Of a stretch of 64,000 bases of DNA, positions 25,567 to 33,945 are shown in pieces (position 1 is the first letter of the stretch; the number at the start of each line of letters is the position of its first letter). The notes beneath the pieces were generated by a model. It was given only the letters and a program-made list of their open reading frames with translations, was not told the origin of the DNA and did no database searches. The DNA lies in the NCBI RefSeq assembly GCF_014217625.1, contig NZ_CP043641.1:3844001-3908000 (forward strand), read 5' to 3'. Source of the stretch: Leifsonia shinshuensis. GTDB lineage: Bacteria > Actinomycetota > Actinomycetes > Actinomycetales > Microbacteriaceae. The position numbers were made by a program, and so were the translations under genes.

Positions 25567-25851
25567 ATGAAGATTCTGATGAAGGCTCTCGCCACGGTGG
25601 CGGTTACGGGCGGGTTGCTCGCGGGTGGGGCGACCGCCGCGCAGGCAGTGTCTGTGGAAGGCGGGACATGGAATTACGGCGTGACCGGCAAGTACACCTA
25701 TTCGAACTACCAGCACAATTCACGCGATCACAAGGCAACGGCCTGTGGTTCCGGTTGTGACTACGCCGGCTGGAAGACGCCCCGCGTGGAGGCGAGGGCT
25801 CAGGCCATTTCGGCAATCGGCGGGAACACCGCGTTCTACGACGTGCGGTAG
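25567..25851 (+). CDS. Lactococcin 972 family bacteriocin precursor
   Basis: Small secreted protein of 94 aa. Residues 1-27 (MKILMKALATVAVTGGLL and ATAAQA) form a Sec signal peptide. The mature part begins VSVEGGTWNYGVTGKYTYSNY and ends IGGNTAFYDVR, both typical of the lactococcin 972 family, whose founder blocks septum formation by binding lipid II. Unlike lactococcin 972 it has two cysteines (ACGSGC), which may form a disulfide. ATG 25567 is 7 bp from aaggag. Followed by four genes that look like its secretion and self-protection set. A/T content is higher than in surrounding genes, suggesting transfer. Confidence 0.85.
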   Translation: MKILMKALATVAVTGGLLAGGATAAQAVSVEGGTWNYGVTGKYTYSNYQHNSRDHKATACGSGCDYAGWKTPRVEARAQAISAIGGNTAFYDVR

Positions 25852-25916
25852 CAAGCGGCGGATGGCGCTGCTCGTCGAGTAGCGCCATCCGTCACTCGAA
25901 ACGAAAGCAAGCCACC

Positions 25917-26495
25917 ATGCCCCGACGAACGTTCCATCGAGCAGCGCTCGTATTGTCCCTCGCTGGCGTCCTCAGTGGATGCTCGAGCACGACCCCTGAG
26001 GCGGACGATGATGTCTCCTTCTCCCTCGGCTCGTGGGAGGAAGAGATGCAACAGCAATATCAGAAAGCGACATCCCCAGAAGTCAAAGCGGCGCTCGAGG
26101 ACGGCAAGATCTCCGACCAGGAGTATGCGGAGATGAAGGACCGCTATCTGGCCTGTATGTCTGCGGTCGGAATCACCATGACTCGATACGACTTCCAGGG
26201 CGGGTCATATATGCCTCCCGCATCGATGTCGCACGACGAAGCGCACAAAGCCGAAAGCCGATGCTCCGATGAGTCGGGGGAGTACCCAATCGCCATGTTT
26301 TACGTTCAAATGCGGGTCAATCCTTCGCACAAGGACATGGTTCCGGCGATCGTTGATTGCTACAAGCGCACTGGCCTCGTCGGATCGGGCTACGGAGCCA
26401 AGGACTACCTCGCGGGCGATCTTCCGAAGAGCGAGGCCCGGTTCGCAGACATCAAAGCCTGCGACCTAGATCCAGAAGGACTGCTCGGTGGCTGA
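25917..26495 (+). CDS. Lipoprotein of the bacteriocin cassette (unknown function)
   Basis: Protein of 192 aa with a signal peptide ending in the lipobox LAGVLSGC near residue 22, so it is lipid-anchored on the outer face of the membrane. The rest is acidic, helix-rich and contains four more cysteines (positions near 80, 116, 148 and 183) that could form disulfides. No family recognised. It follows the bacteriocin by 65 bp and overlaps the next gene by 8 bp. I infer an immunity or chaperone role for the bacteriocin because it is the first gene after it and displayed extracellularly; nothing in the sequence proves that. Confidence 0.75.
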   Translation: MPRRTFHRAALVLSLAGVLSGCSSTTPEADDDVSFSLGSWEEEMQQQYQKATSPEVKAALEDGKISDQEYAEMKDRYLACMSAVGITMTRYDFQGGSYMPPASMSHDEAHKAESRCSDESGEYPIAMFYVQMRVNPSHKDMVPAIVDCYKRTGLVGSGYGAKDYLAGDLPKSEARFADIKACDLDPEGLLGG

Positions 26496-27516
26496 ACGGT
26501 CGCTGCGAAACAGGATCGGGTGGGTGGCGATTCTCGCCGTCGCGGCTGCCTCGGCCGGCGCCGCGGGGGCGGTGACGGCCCTGGCGGGACCGCCGCCGAC
26601 GCTCCGGTCGGCCATCCCGACGAAGGAGCTCCCCGTCGGGCACGACCGGTTCGAGGACGCACGCAGTGTTCAGCTCTCCGTTCGAACCTCGCTGCCGGTG
26701 TCGCTGCCGGCTCCCGCGAACGGTCGCGTGACCTCCTTCTCGTGCGAGCCGGGCGCGAGCGTGGTGTCCGGGTCCTCCCCGGTGTCCATCGATGGTAGGC
26801 CGTATCTCGCCCTCTCGACACGTGTGCCCCTGTGGCGGGATCTAACCCCTGAGTCGAAAGGCGACGATGTCCGCGCCCTCCAGGAGGAACTGCGCCGCCT
26901 CGGTCATCAGCTCGAGAGCGATGGAACGCTGGGACGGAAGACGATGCGTGCCGCTGCGGCGGCCTTCGCGCGCGTCGGCGTCAACATCGCGCCGGACAGC
27001 GTCCCGGCCGCCTCCGTCATCTGGCTTCCGGCGCCGGCCGTAGCGGTGTCGCGATGCGAGCTCCCAGCTGGAACCCTCGTCGATCAGGGCGCAACGATGG
27101 CCACGTTCGCGAGCCTCTCACCCGTCGTCTCGGTCATCGGGCTGCCGGGGGATCTGGTGTCAGGGCCGCGCGCCGCGATTGTCGGCGGCACGAGCCTCGC
27201 CGTCGACGGTGAGGGCGTTGTTCAGGATCCCGATGTGTCGGCGCTCGCCGCGGAGGTAGGCATGGACACCTCCGCAGTCGAGGTGAAGCCGATCGACGCC
27301 CGCTTGGTGCTCGCCGAGCCTATAGATGTCTCGGTCGTGGTCCCCAGCGCGATCTTCGGCGTCGACGGCGCGCGCGGGTGCGTCGTATCGCGGGGCGTCA
27401 CCCACTCCGTCGAGATCCTCGGTTCGCAGCTTGGCCAGACCATCGTGGTGTTCCCGGACGGCAAGGCGCCGGAGCGGGTCGATACCCGGCCCGCCGCGCA
27501 TTCATCATGCCGGTAG
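26488..27516 (+). CDS. Membrane-anchored adaptor with peptidoglycan-binding domain
   Basis: Protein of 342 aa. A TM anchor lies at residues 10-33 (WVAILAVAAASAGAAGAVTAL). A lipoyl/HlyD-like half-motif (PAPANGRVTSF) is near 72, and a PG_binding_1-type repeat (LTPESKGDDVRALQEELRRLGHQ to KTMRAAAAAF) at 120-160. The second lipoyl-like half (CELPAGTLVDQGATMATFA) is near 190. This architecture is that of adaptor subunits paired with MacB-type ABC systems in Gram-positive bacteria. GTG start at 26488 overlaps the lipoprotein gene. With the following ATPase and permease it likely forms an export or self-protection complex for the bacteriocin. Confidence 0.78.
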   Translation: MAERSLRNRIGWVAILAVAAASAGAAGAVTALAGPPPTLRSAIPTKELPVGHDRFEDARSVQLSVRTSLPVSLPAPANGRVTSFSCEPGASVVSGSSPVSIDGRPYLALSTRVPLWRDLTPESKGDDVRALQEELRRLGHQLESDGTLGRKTMRAAAAAFARVGVNIAPDSVPAASVIWLPAPAVAVSRCELPAGTLVDQGATMATFASLSPVVSVIGLPGDLVSGPRAAIVGGTSLAVDGEGVVQDPDVSALAAEVGMDTSAVEVKPIDARLVLAEPIDVSVVVPSAIFGVDGARGCVVSRGVTHSVEILGSQLGQTIVVFPDGKAPERVDTRPAAHSSCR

Positions 27517-28139
27517 GGCTCTCGAGTGTCGGCCATCGTTTCGCTGGCAGTGGGTGGCTCTTCCGCGGGCTGAGTCTGACGCTGACGCCTGGCCGCGTCT
27601 ACTCCCTTACCGGGCCTTCCGGCGCGGGAAAGAGCACCCTGCTCGCGCTGCTGGCCGGCTGGATTACACCCGCTGAGGGCGTCATCTCCGTGCCGGTGGA
27701 CGCCCGGACGGGGTGGGTGTTCCAGAATCCGCACGGCACACCCAACCGGACGGCGCGCGACCACGTCGCATTTCCCCTCCTGGCGCGCGGGCAGTCGGTC
27801 GCAGCCGCCGACGCTCACGCGGACAGCCTGCTTGACCGATTCGGCCTCCTCGCACTCGCGGACCGCCCTTTCCGCGCGCTGTCCGGAGGCGAGGCCCAGC
27901 GCCTGATGCTCGCGCGGGGGCTCGCGGCTGGCCCTGACCTGTTCCTCATCGATGAACCGACTGCGCAGCTCGACCGGGAGACCGCCCGGGGAGTGAACAG
28001 GGCGATCGGGGCCATCGCGGCGCACGACACGATCGTGGTGGTGGCGACCCATGATGAGGACACACGGGCGGCCTGCACCGACCACATCGTGCTCCGCAGG
28101 GAACCCTCGGACGAGCCGCGCGCCGGAGCGGCGCTGTGA
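27507..28139 (+). CDS. ABC transporter ATP-binding protein of the bacteriocin cassette
   Basis: ATPase of 210 aa, single domain, of the MacB/LolD type. Walker A GPSGAGKST near residue 36, Q-loop VFQNPHGTPN, signature LSGGEAQRLMLARGL near 130, Walker B LFLIDEPTAQLD near 152, H-loop ATHDED. ATG 27507 overlaps the adaptor gene by 10 bp; the longer open frame upstream is a shadow. Its stop overlaps the permease start as GTGA. Probably drives a mechanotransmission or export complex with the neighbours. Confidence 0.88.
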   Translation: MPVGLSSVGHRFAGSGWLFRGLSLTLTPGRVYSLTGPSGAGKSTLLALLAGWITPAEGVISVPVDARTGWVFQNPHGTPNRTARDHVAFPLLARGQSVAAADAHADSLLDRFGLLALADRPFRALSGGEAQRLMLARGLAAGPDLFLIDEPTAQLDRETARGVNRAIGAIAAHDTIVVVATHDEDTRAACTDHIVLRREPSDEPRAGAAL

Positions 28140-29197
28140 GGGTCGCGGCCGTGCTGCGAGAGGCGTGGCGGAACATCGCTTCTGGCACTGCGCGCACGCG
28201 CACCGTGGCGATCGTCGCCGCTGGGACGACGATCCTGCTCGCAGGTGCAGACCTGATCGTGACGCACCAGTTCGTCGAGCGCTGGGAGGCGTTCGTTCGG
28301 AGCGGTGCCTCCATCTCCGTGCTGACCGCGGTGGGGCGCGTGGACGCAGCGCGGTGCGATCGTTTGGCTGAGGTCCCGGGCGTGTCCGCTGCCGGTGCGC
28401 TGCGATCGACGTCGCGACAGCTCGCGCCCGTCGTGCTTCAGCGCTCGCCGATCCCCGTCAGCGAGGTGTCGCCCGGGTTCAGCGGCGTGATCGGTGCGAT
28501 AACGCATTCCGACGGCGTACTCGTGGGGCCGGAAGTCGTCGACGCGCTGGGACTCGGAGCCGCCGATGCGCTGGCGACGACGACGGGCGTCGTGCGAGTC
28601 GGGGGTGGCTACCGCTACCCCGACGACGGCCGGAGACCCGGGCTCTCCTACGCAGCCCTCGCCCCTGTGCTCGCGGCCCAAGCCTTCGACGAGTGCTGGA
28701 TCGATGTTCGGCCCGCGCAGGAGATGACCAGCGCCTTGCTCTCGACTTTGCTGCTGTTGGGCGATGAGCACGATCCACCCACGATCGCGCAATTGAATCC
28801 GACGATGGGTGCGACCTTCGACGGTCCAGCCCTCTTCGCGGAGCGGATCACCCGGGGAGCAGGTCCGTGCGCTGCGCTGGCCGGACTGATCCTCGGCTTC
28901 TCAGGCGTTCGTTCACGGCGACTCGAATTCGCTTCCGCCCTCCATACAGGAGCCTCCCACGGCGACCTCTGCAGCATCGTCACTGCGGAGACCGTGGCGT
29001 GGGGCGTCGTGACGACAATGCTCACGGTGCCTGTGGTCGTGCTGCTTCGAACCTCGTTCGATGGCGGTGGAGGAACGTCGCTCGCGCTCTCGATGTCGGT
29101 GATGTGCGCGGTGTGGCTCGCCGGCCTGGCAGGGGCGTTGTCAGGGGCGGTCGCCATCCGCGAACGCCACCTATTCCGCTATTTCAAGGAGCGCTGA
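28136..29197 (+). CDS. FtsX/MacB-like ABC permease of the bacteriocin cassette
   Basis: Protein of 353 aa. One TM helix lies near residue 22 ([21 protein letters not shown]), then a 200-residue extracytoplasmic domain, then three C-terminal helices ([55 protein letters not shown]). That is the MacB/FtsX topology. Extracytoplasmic cysteines occur near residues 74 and 190. GTG start coupled to the ATPase gene. Last gene of the cassette; the sequence after its stop soon becomes a broken copy of the glucosidase 5' end. Confidence 0.8.
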   Translation: MRVAAVLREAWRNIASGTARTRTVAIVAAGTTILLAGADLIVTHQFVERWEAFVRSGASISVLTAVGRVDAARCDRLAEVPGVSAAGALRSTSRQLAPVVLQRSPIPVSEVSPGFSGVIGAITHSDGVLVGPEVVDALGLGAADALATTTGVVRVGGGYRYPDDGRRPGLSYAALAPVLAAQAFDECWIDVRPAQEMTSALLSTLLLLGDEHDPPTIAQLNPTMGATFDGPALFAERITRGAGPCAALAGLILGFSGVRSRRLEFASALHTGASHGDLCSIVTAETVAWGVVTTMLTVPVVVLLRTSFDGGGGTSLALSMSVMCAVWLAGLAGALSGAVAIRERHLFRYFKER

Positions 29198-29522
29198 GCG
29201 GAGTCCATGACCACCCCGTTCCGCCCTCATCGAAGATCCCGATGTCGGCCGGTTCATACTCCGGTTCCAGCTTGCCGCGGCGCGCGTTGGCCGCCATGCC
29301 GTCCTCGTTCCAGCGGTAGGCGCGGCTGCGGGCGTGGTCGTGCGGGAAGAAGTCCCAGGCCTCGCCGCCGGCGCTGTAGTCCTCGCGGACCGTGCCCCAG
29401 GCGCGCTCGGCGACGTACGGCCCCCAGTCGCGCCAGCCCGCCCCCTCGTCCGCCTGCTGGATGCGCTCGCGTTCGGCTGCGGTGGGCTCGGCGCCGGTCT
29501 CAGCCGGGTTCACCTGGGTCAT
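29184..29522 (-). pseudogene. Truncated duplicate of the GH63 glucosidase 5' end
   Basis: An open frame of 112 codons reproduces residues 1-77 of the glucosidase at 22664-25312 (start [20 protein letters not shown]). It then skips 75 residues in frame, matches about 20 more ([20 protein letters not shown]) and runs out into unrelated sequence. It lacks the whole catalytic barrel, so it cannot be active. It marks the right edge of the bacteriocin insertion and fills the only gene-free stretch of more than 300 bases in the window. Confidence 0.9.
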
Positions 29523-29583
29523 GTGGCCATTCTCGACGGTCGGCGCTGGACCGGTCTAGCGGACGGACGAGGCCGCGAACTCC
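29291..29583. repeat. Right copy of the 293-bp direct repeat flanking the bacteriocin cassette
   Basis: Matches 25081-25373 with four mismatches at constant offset 4210 bp. On the right it continues without interruption into the complete SGNH hydrolase gene, so this side keeps the original junction upstream of the glucosidase, while the left copy keeps the complete glucosidase. Confidence 0.9.
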
Positions 29584-30176
29584 GCGAGCCACGCGTCGGC
29601 GACCATCCGGTGGCCCTCTGCGCTCGGGTGGACGCCGTCCGGCGCGACCGCCGCGACGCCGCGCTCGGCCGCGGCCGCTGTGAACGGCTCGTGGAGGCGC
29701 ACCAGGGTCGCGTCGTAGTCGGCGGCGACGCGCTCCACCGCGGCGCGCTTCGGGTCCAGATCCTCCAGCCAGGCCTCCTGGTCGACGGTGACCGGCAGGA
29801 AGAACGGCTCGATGAACAGCAGCCGGGAGCGCGGCGCCGGGAGGGAGTCGAGGAGGCGGCGCAGCGTCGCCTCGAAGTCCTCAGCGGAGGTCGGGTCGTC
29901 GCTGTCGAAGCGCCGCCACATGTCGTTGACGCCGACGTAGAGGGTGAGCACGTCGGCGTTCGCGGGCACGACCTCCCGCTCCCAGCGGGCCTCGAGGTCG
30001 ACCGCGCGGTCGCCGGAGACGCCGAGGTTGCGCACCTCGGCGCCGCCCGGTCGCTCCGCGAGTGCGTCCGCCAGCATCCGCACGTAGCCTGCGCCGAGCG
30101 ACGTGGGGTCGGTGCGGTCGCGTTCGCAGTCGGTGATGGAGTCGCCGACGAAGACGAAGCGGACGGGGTGCGACAT
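29556..30176 (-). CDS. SGNH/GDSL family hydrolase
   Basis: Esterase/lipase-fold protein of 206 aa. Block I FVGDSITDC near residue 8 (nucleophile serine), block II LGVSGD near 43, block III VGVNDMW near 74 and block V DGVHPS near 180 (catalytic Asp and His). No signal peptide, so probably cytosolic. ATG 30176 follows aaggag. Its last codons lie inside the direct repeat shared with the glucosidase upstream region. Substrate unknown; acyl or acetyl esters of sugars are common for this group. Confidence 0.9.
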   Translation of the reverse strand: MSHPVRFVFVGDSITDCERDRTDPTSLGAGYVRMLADALAERPGGAEVRNLGVSGDRAVDLEARWEREVVPANADVLTLYVGVNDMWRRFDSDDPTSAEDFEATLRRLLDSLPAPRSRLLFIEPFFLPVTVDQEAWLEDLDPKRAAVERVAADYDATLVRLHEPFTAAAAERGVAAVAPDGVHPSAEGHRMVADAWLAEFAASSVR

Positions 30177-30253
30177 GGGGCTCCTTGCGGGGTCGGTGAT
30201 CGTGCGCGGGCGGACGCCGGCTACGACCGTATCGCCGTTCGCCGGTCTCCCGG

Positions 30254-31201
30254 TCACCGTGCGAGCGTGTCCCGCGGGTACTCGCCGTACTGGGTGCGGT
30301 AGGCGGCGGCGAAGCGGGGCACGTGCGAGAAGCCCCAGCGATGGGCGATGGCGGTCACGGTGTCCTGGTGGACGATGTCTGCGGCGAGGAGGTCGGCGTG
30401 CGCGGCGCTGAGCCGCAGCGACCGGAGGTACTGCATGGGGGAGACCCCGACAATGCGGTGGAAGGCGTCCTGCAGCCCGCGCGGGGACAGCCGGGAGGCC
30501 TCCGCGACGTCGAGCAGCCCGATGGGCTCTGCGATGTGCTCCTCCATGTAGGCGATGGCCCGGCGGATCGTCGCCGGCACCGCCACCCCGCCGTCGTGAG
30601 CGGGTGGGAGGTCGAGGGTGCTGTTCGGGAAGTCGGAGAGGAGGGCCGCCGCCGCCATGCGGAACAGCGTGTCGCGGAGCAGCGGGTCGTCGAACACTCC
30701 GCGCTCGGCGCCCGGCCCGAGCGCGTGACCGGCCACCGCCCGCCAGTGCCGCTCGCGTTCGGCGTCGATCGGCGCGCCCCCGGTGAACCGGACGCGGAGG
30801 CCGGGCCGGCCGAAGTACTGCCGGGCGAGCGCGTCGACCGCATCGATGTCGAGCTGCACCGCGCTGGATCGCGCCTCGTGCTCCCAGCTCGACCGGATCG
30901 GGGCGCGCGGGTAGAGGAAGGGCCGGCTCGTGTCGAGCTGCCGGCGGCCGACGAGGATGCGCAGGGGCGTGGTCGTCTGGCAGACGGTGTACGAGGTCAT
31001 CGGATCCGCTTCGCCGTGAGCCGTGCAGATCAGGTCGAGCCGCTGGAGCGACAGCCGCTCGTCGCTGACTCCGTCCGCCGCGAAGGAGAACGGGCCGTCG
31101 TCGCGGTCCCGGTTGAAGTCGAAGCCGGGTTGGAGGCCGCGGATCACCGCGAGGGCCACATCAGGCTCCCGCGACGACATCGTCATCCGCGTGACCGGCA
31201 T
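30254..31201 (-). CDS. AraC family transcriptional regulator
   Basis: Regulator of about 315 aa. An N-terminal AraC_binding_2-like sensor (residues 20-190) precedes two C-terminal helix-turn-helix motifs. These are IGLLDVAEASRLSPRGLQDAFHRIVGVSPMQYLRSLRL and VTAIAHRWGFSHVPRFAAAYRTQYGEYP. ATG 31201 is chosen; a GTG three codons upstream is also possible. It is flanked by the SGNH hydrolase on the same strand and a MarR gene upstream. Target genes are not evident. Confidence 0.88.
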   Translation of the reverse strand: MPVTRMTMSSREPDVALAVIRGLQPGFDFNRDRDDGPFSFAADGVSDERLSLQRLDLICTAHGEADPMTSYTVCQTTTPLRILVGRRQLDTSRPFLYPRAPIRSSWEHEARSSAVQLDIDAVDALARQYFGRPGLRVRFTGGAPIDAERERHWRAVAGHALGPGAERGVFDDPLLRDTLFRMAAAALLSDFPNSTLDLPPAHDGGVAVPATIRRAIAYMEEHIAEPIGLLDVAEASRLSPRGLQDAFHRIVGVSPMQYLRSLRLSAAHADLLAADIVHQDTVTAIAHRWGFSHVPRFAAAYRTQYGEYPRDTLAR

Positions 31202-31248
31202 GCGAAGCACGGTAGCCGCGCCGTGTGCCGGGCGGTAGGGGGAGCGGT

Positions 31249-31755
31249 CTACTCCGCTGCCGGGCCGGCCTCGCCCGCGAGGGCGTCGACCGCGTGCTGG
31301 GTGAGGGCGATGGACTCCTCCTGGTAGCGCGCGAGGAACGCGAGCTGCTCGGTGCTGAGCGACTCGTGGAGCCGCTGGAAGGCCTCCCCGATGGACTGGT
31401 ACACGTTGGGGCCCGCCGTCAGGGCGGCGTAGTCGACGCTGATCAGCACGCGGCGCCGGTCGACCGGGTCGTGCTCGCGGGTCGCGAACCCTCGCCTGAT
31501 CAGCCGGTCGGCGATCCCGGTGACCGCTCCGGAGGTCAGGTTGAGGGCGGCGCCGAGCTGACCGGCCGTCTGCGGGCCGTTGCGCATCAGCACGTCGAGG
31601 GCCTTCATGTCGCTCACCCCGAGGCCGTAGCTGGCGGCCGCCCGCTGCTGGAACAGGCCGGTCAGACTCGCCGACTGCGCGCCGAGATCGGTCAGCTTGG
31701 CGATCAGCTCGCGGCGGGCTGCGCTGTCGGCTTCGGCGGGTTCGTTCGAATCCAC
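31249..31755 (-). CDS. MarR family transcriptional regulator
   Basis: Regulator of 168 aa. Winged helix at residues 60-110: LDVLMRNGPQTAGQLGAALNLTSGAVTGIADRLIRRGFATREHDPVDRRRVLI, with the wing arginines D-x-R-R. GTG start with ribosome site gagagga. Divergent from an alpha/beta hydrolase with two palindromic boxes between them, so the pair is probably a substrate-inducible detoxification or catabolic unit. Confidence 0.9.
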   Translation of the reverse strand: MDSNEPAEADSAARRELIAKLTDLGAQSASLTGLFQQRAAASYGLGVSDMKALDVLMRNGPQTAGQLGAALNLTSGAVTGIADRLIRRGFATREHDPVDRRRVLISVDYAALTAGPNVYQSIGEAFQRLHESLSTEQLAFLARYQEESIALTQHAVDALAGEAGPAAE

Positions 31756-31757
31756 TC

Positions 31758-31786
31758 TTGCAATCCTCTCAGTTCCTCATTATCTT
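31758..31786 (+). promoter_or_regulatory. Promoter of the alpha/beta hydrolase gene
   Basis: TTGCAA at 31758-31763, exactly 17 bp, TATCTT at 31781-31786. The first MarR box overlaps the end of the -10 element, so repressor binding would block open-complex formation. Confidence 0.6.
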
Positions 31787-31813
31787 AGTAACTAAGCTAT
31801 CTTAGCGACTAAG
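31784..31813. promoter_or_regulatory. Two tandem MarR operator boxes
   Basis: CTTAGTAACTAAG (31784-31796) and CTTAGCGACTAAG (31801-31813), each a 13-bp palindrome with a central odd base or triplet, 17 bp apart start to start. They lie between the divergent marR and hydrolase genes. Confidence 0.75.
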
Positions 31814-31867
31814 GCAAATCTACCGCCTGGCCGCGAGGCCGGCGAGAACAGAGAGGAAGGGCATCCG

Positions 31868-32773
31868 ATGTCCCGCACCGTCAGCACCGCACCATCCACC
31901 GATCGACTCACCCCGCACCTGGTGTCCTCCGAGGATGACACGCCCATCGAGTACTTCAGCACCGGCACGGGGCCCGGCCTCGTGATCGTCCACGGGACGA
32001 TGCAGTCGGCGGCCAGCCAGAGCGAGCTGGCCGCGGCGCTCGCCGGCACGTTCACCGTCCATCTGGTCAACCGCCGCGGCCGGGGCCGCAGCGGCGCGTA
32101 TCCCGCGCTCGAGAGCTACGACCTGGCGCTGGAGGTCGCGGATGTCTCCGCCGTCGTCGCCGCGACCGGCTCGACCGCGGTCATGGGCATCAGCTCCGGC
32201 GGGATCATCGCCGCGGAGGTCGCGCTCGCGCAGCCGTCGCTCGCGGTGGTGCTGTTCGAGCCCGCCCTCGTCGCCGACGGCTCCCTCGACCTCGACGCCT
32301 TCCTGCGCCGGTTCGAGCCGGAGGCCGCCCGCGGCGACGTCCCGGCCTACATGGTCACCGCCCTCCTCGGAACGCAGATGGGCCCGGCCTTCCTGCGCTT
32401 CTTCCCGCGCCGGATGCTGGAGTCCAGCACCCGGAAGATGATCGCCAAGGACCCAGGGACGCTCCCCGTGGGCGGCGCGACGATGGGCGAGCTCGCGCAG
32501 GCGGTGCCGTACGACATGAGGATCGTGGCCCAGCGCGCCGACCGCATCGGCGACTACGCGGCGATCCGCGGCCCGGTGCTGCTGATCTCGGCGGAGAAGT
32601 CGCCGGCCTACCTCCGCCACGCGGTCGGGCGGCTGGGCGAGCTGCTGCCGGGCGCGCGCACCGGCACGATCCCGAGCGCCGGGCACTCGGCGACGCAGAA
32701 CGCGAAGGACGGCGGCAAGCCGCAGGCGGTGGCGGAGGTGGTGCGGGCGGGGCTCGGCGCCACTCAGCACTGA
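31868..32773 (+). CDS. Alpha/beta hydrolase
   Basis: Alpha/beta-hydrolase-fold protein of 301 aa. The oxyanion region is LVIVHGTMQSAASQ near residue 40, the nucleophile elbow GISSGGIIA near 102 (central Ser), and the C-terminal histidine is in GHSATQN near 277. No signal peptide. ATG follows gaggaaggg. Controlled, by position, by the divergent MarR regulator through two boxes. Possible roles are ester or lactone hydrolysis, or haloperoxidase-like activity; substrate unknown. Confidence 0.88.
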   Translation: MSRTVSTAPSTDRLTPHLVSSEDDTPIEYFSTGTGPGLVIVHGTMQSAASQSELAAALAGTFTVHLVNRRGRGRSGAYPALESYDLALEVADVSAVVAATGSTAVMGISSGGIIAAEVALAQPSLAVVLFEPALVADGSLDLDAFLRRFEPEAARGDVPAYMVTALLGTQMGPAFLRFFPRRMLESSTRKMIAKDPGTLPVGGATMGELAQAVPYDMRIVAQRADRIGDYAAIRGPVLLISAEKSPAYLRHAVGRLGELLPGARTGTIPSAGHSATQNAKDGGKPQAVAEVVRAGLGATQH

Positions 32774-32863
32774 CGCTGCTGAATCCCAGAACCAGCCACT
32801 GTTGGCGTCGCTGAATGCCTCCTGCCTACGATCGAGATCGACCTCCGCTCGAAAGGAACGACA

Positions 32864-33874
32864 GTGCAGTTCAGGTACCTCGGCAACTCCGGCTTCAAGA
32901 TCTCCGAGATCACGTACGGAAACTGGCTGACCCACGGCTCGCAGATCGAGAACGAGACGGCCGCGGCGTGCGTCCGTGCCGCCCTCGACGCCGGGATCAC
33001 CACCTTCGACACCGCAGACGTCTACGCCAACACCGCGGCGGAGACCGTCCTCGGCGAGACCCTGAAGGGCGAGCGCCGCCAGTCGCTGGAGATCTTCACG
33101 AAGGTCTTCGGTCCCACCGGTCCCAAGGGCCACAACGACGTCGGGCTCTCCCGCAAGCACATCATGGAGTCCATCGACGGCTCGCTGTCCCGGCTGCAGA
33201 CCGACTACGTCGACCTGTACCAGGCGCACCGGTTCGACTTCTTCACCCCGCTGGAGGAGACCATGCAGGCGTTCGCCGACGTCGTGCGGCAGGGCAAGGC
33301 CCTCTACATCGGCGTCAGCGAGTGGACCGCGGACCAGCTCCGCGCCGGCCACGCCCTCGCGAAGGACCTCGGCTTCCAGCTCATCTCGAACCAGCCCGAG
33401 TACTCGGCGCTCTGGCGGGTCATCGAGGCGGAGGTCGTCCCGACGTCGAAGGAGCTCGGGATCTCGCAGATCGTCTGGTCGCCGGTGGCGCAGGGCGTCC
33501 TCAGCGGCAAGTACAAGCCGGGCGCGCCGCTGCCCGAGGGCAGCCGGGCGACCGACGAGAAGGGCGGAGCGGGCGCGGTGAAGCGCTGGCTGTCCGACGA
33601 CGTCCTCACCCGCGTCCAGGAGCTCACCCCGATCGCGCAGGAGCTCGGCCTCACCCCGGCGCAGCTCGCGGTCGCCTGGGTGCTGCAGAACGACAACGTG
33701 GCCACCGCGATCATCGGCGCCTCCCGCCCGGAGCAGGTGGTCGAGAACGTGAAGGCCTCCGGCGTCACGATCCCGGCCGAGCTGCTGGGCCGGATCGACG
33801 AGGTCCTCGGCGGCGCCGTCGAGCGCGACGCGTCGCACACGGCCACGCGCTCGCCGAAGCACCGCGACGCCTGA
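32864..33874 (+). CDS. Aldo/keto reductase
   Basis: NADPH-dependent oxidoreductase of 336 aa, (beta/alpha)8 barrel, close to the potassium-channel-beta/YghZ-like branch. Catalytic tetrad visible: D and Y in TFDTADVYANT near residue 46, K in IFTKVFG near 77 and H in YQAHRFD near 119. The NADPH site includes SPVAQGVLSGKY and IIGASRPEQVVENV. GTG start at 32864. It ends 10 bp before a perfect palindromic repeat that separates it from the convergent pot operon. Confidence 0.92.
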   Translation: MQFRYLGNSGFKISEITYGNWLTHGSQIENETAAACVRAALDAGITTFDTADVYANTAAETVLGETLKGERRQSLEIFTKVFGPTGPKGHNDVGLSRKHIMESIDGSLSRLQTDYVDLYQAHRFDFFTPLEETMQAFADVVRQGKALYIGVSEWTADQLRAGHALAKDLGFQLISNQPEYSALWRVIEAEVVPTSKELGISQIVWSPVAQGVLSGKYKPGAPLPEGSRATDEKGGAGAVKRWLSDDVLTRVQELTPIAQELGLTPAQLAVAWVLQNDNVATAIIGASRPEQVVENVKASGVTIPAELLGRIDEVLGGAVERDASHTATRSPKHRDA

Positions 33875-33883
33875 GCCGCTACG

Positions 33884-33936
33884 ATTCGTGCCGAATGTCG
33901 ACTCTCGCGCGGCGAGAGTCGACATTCGGCACGAAT
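33884..33936. repeat. Palindromic intergenic repeat, copy B (perfect 25-bp arms)
   Basis: Arms 33884-33908 and 33912-33936 are exact reverse complements around the loop GCG. The arm begins ATTCGTGCCGAATGTCGA and continues with CTCTCGC. It occupies the gap between two convergent stop codons (33874 and 33946), so its RNA would be a strong hairpin on either strand and could terminate both. Longest and most perfect copy of the family. Confidence 0.95.
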
Positions 33937-33945
33937 GTCTCGGGC

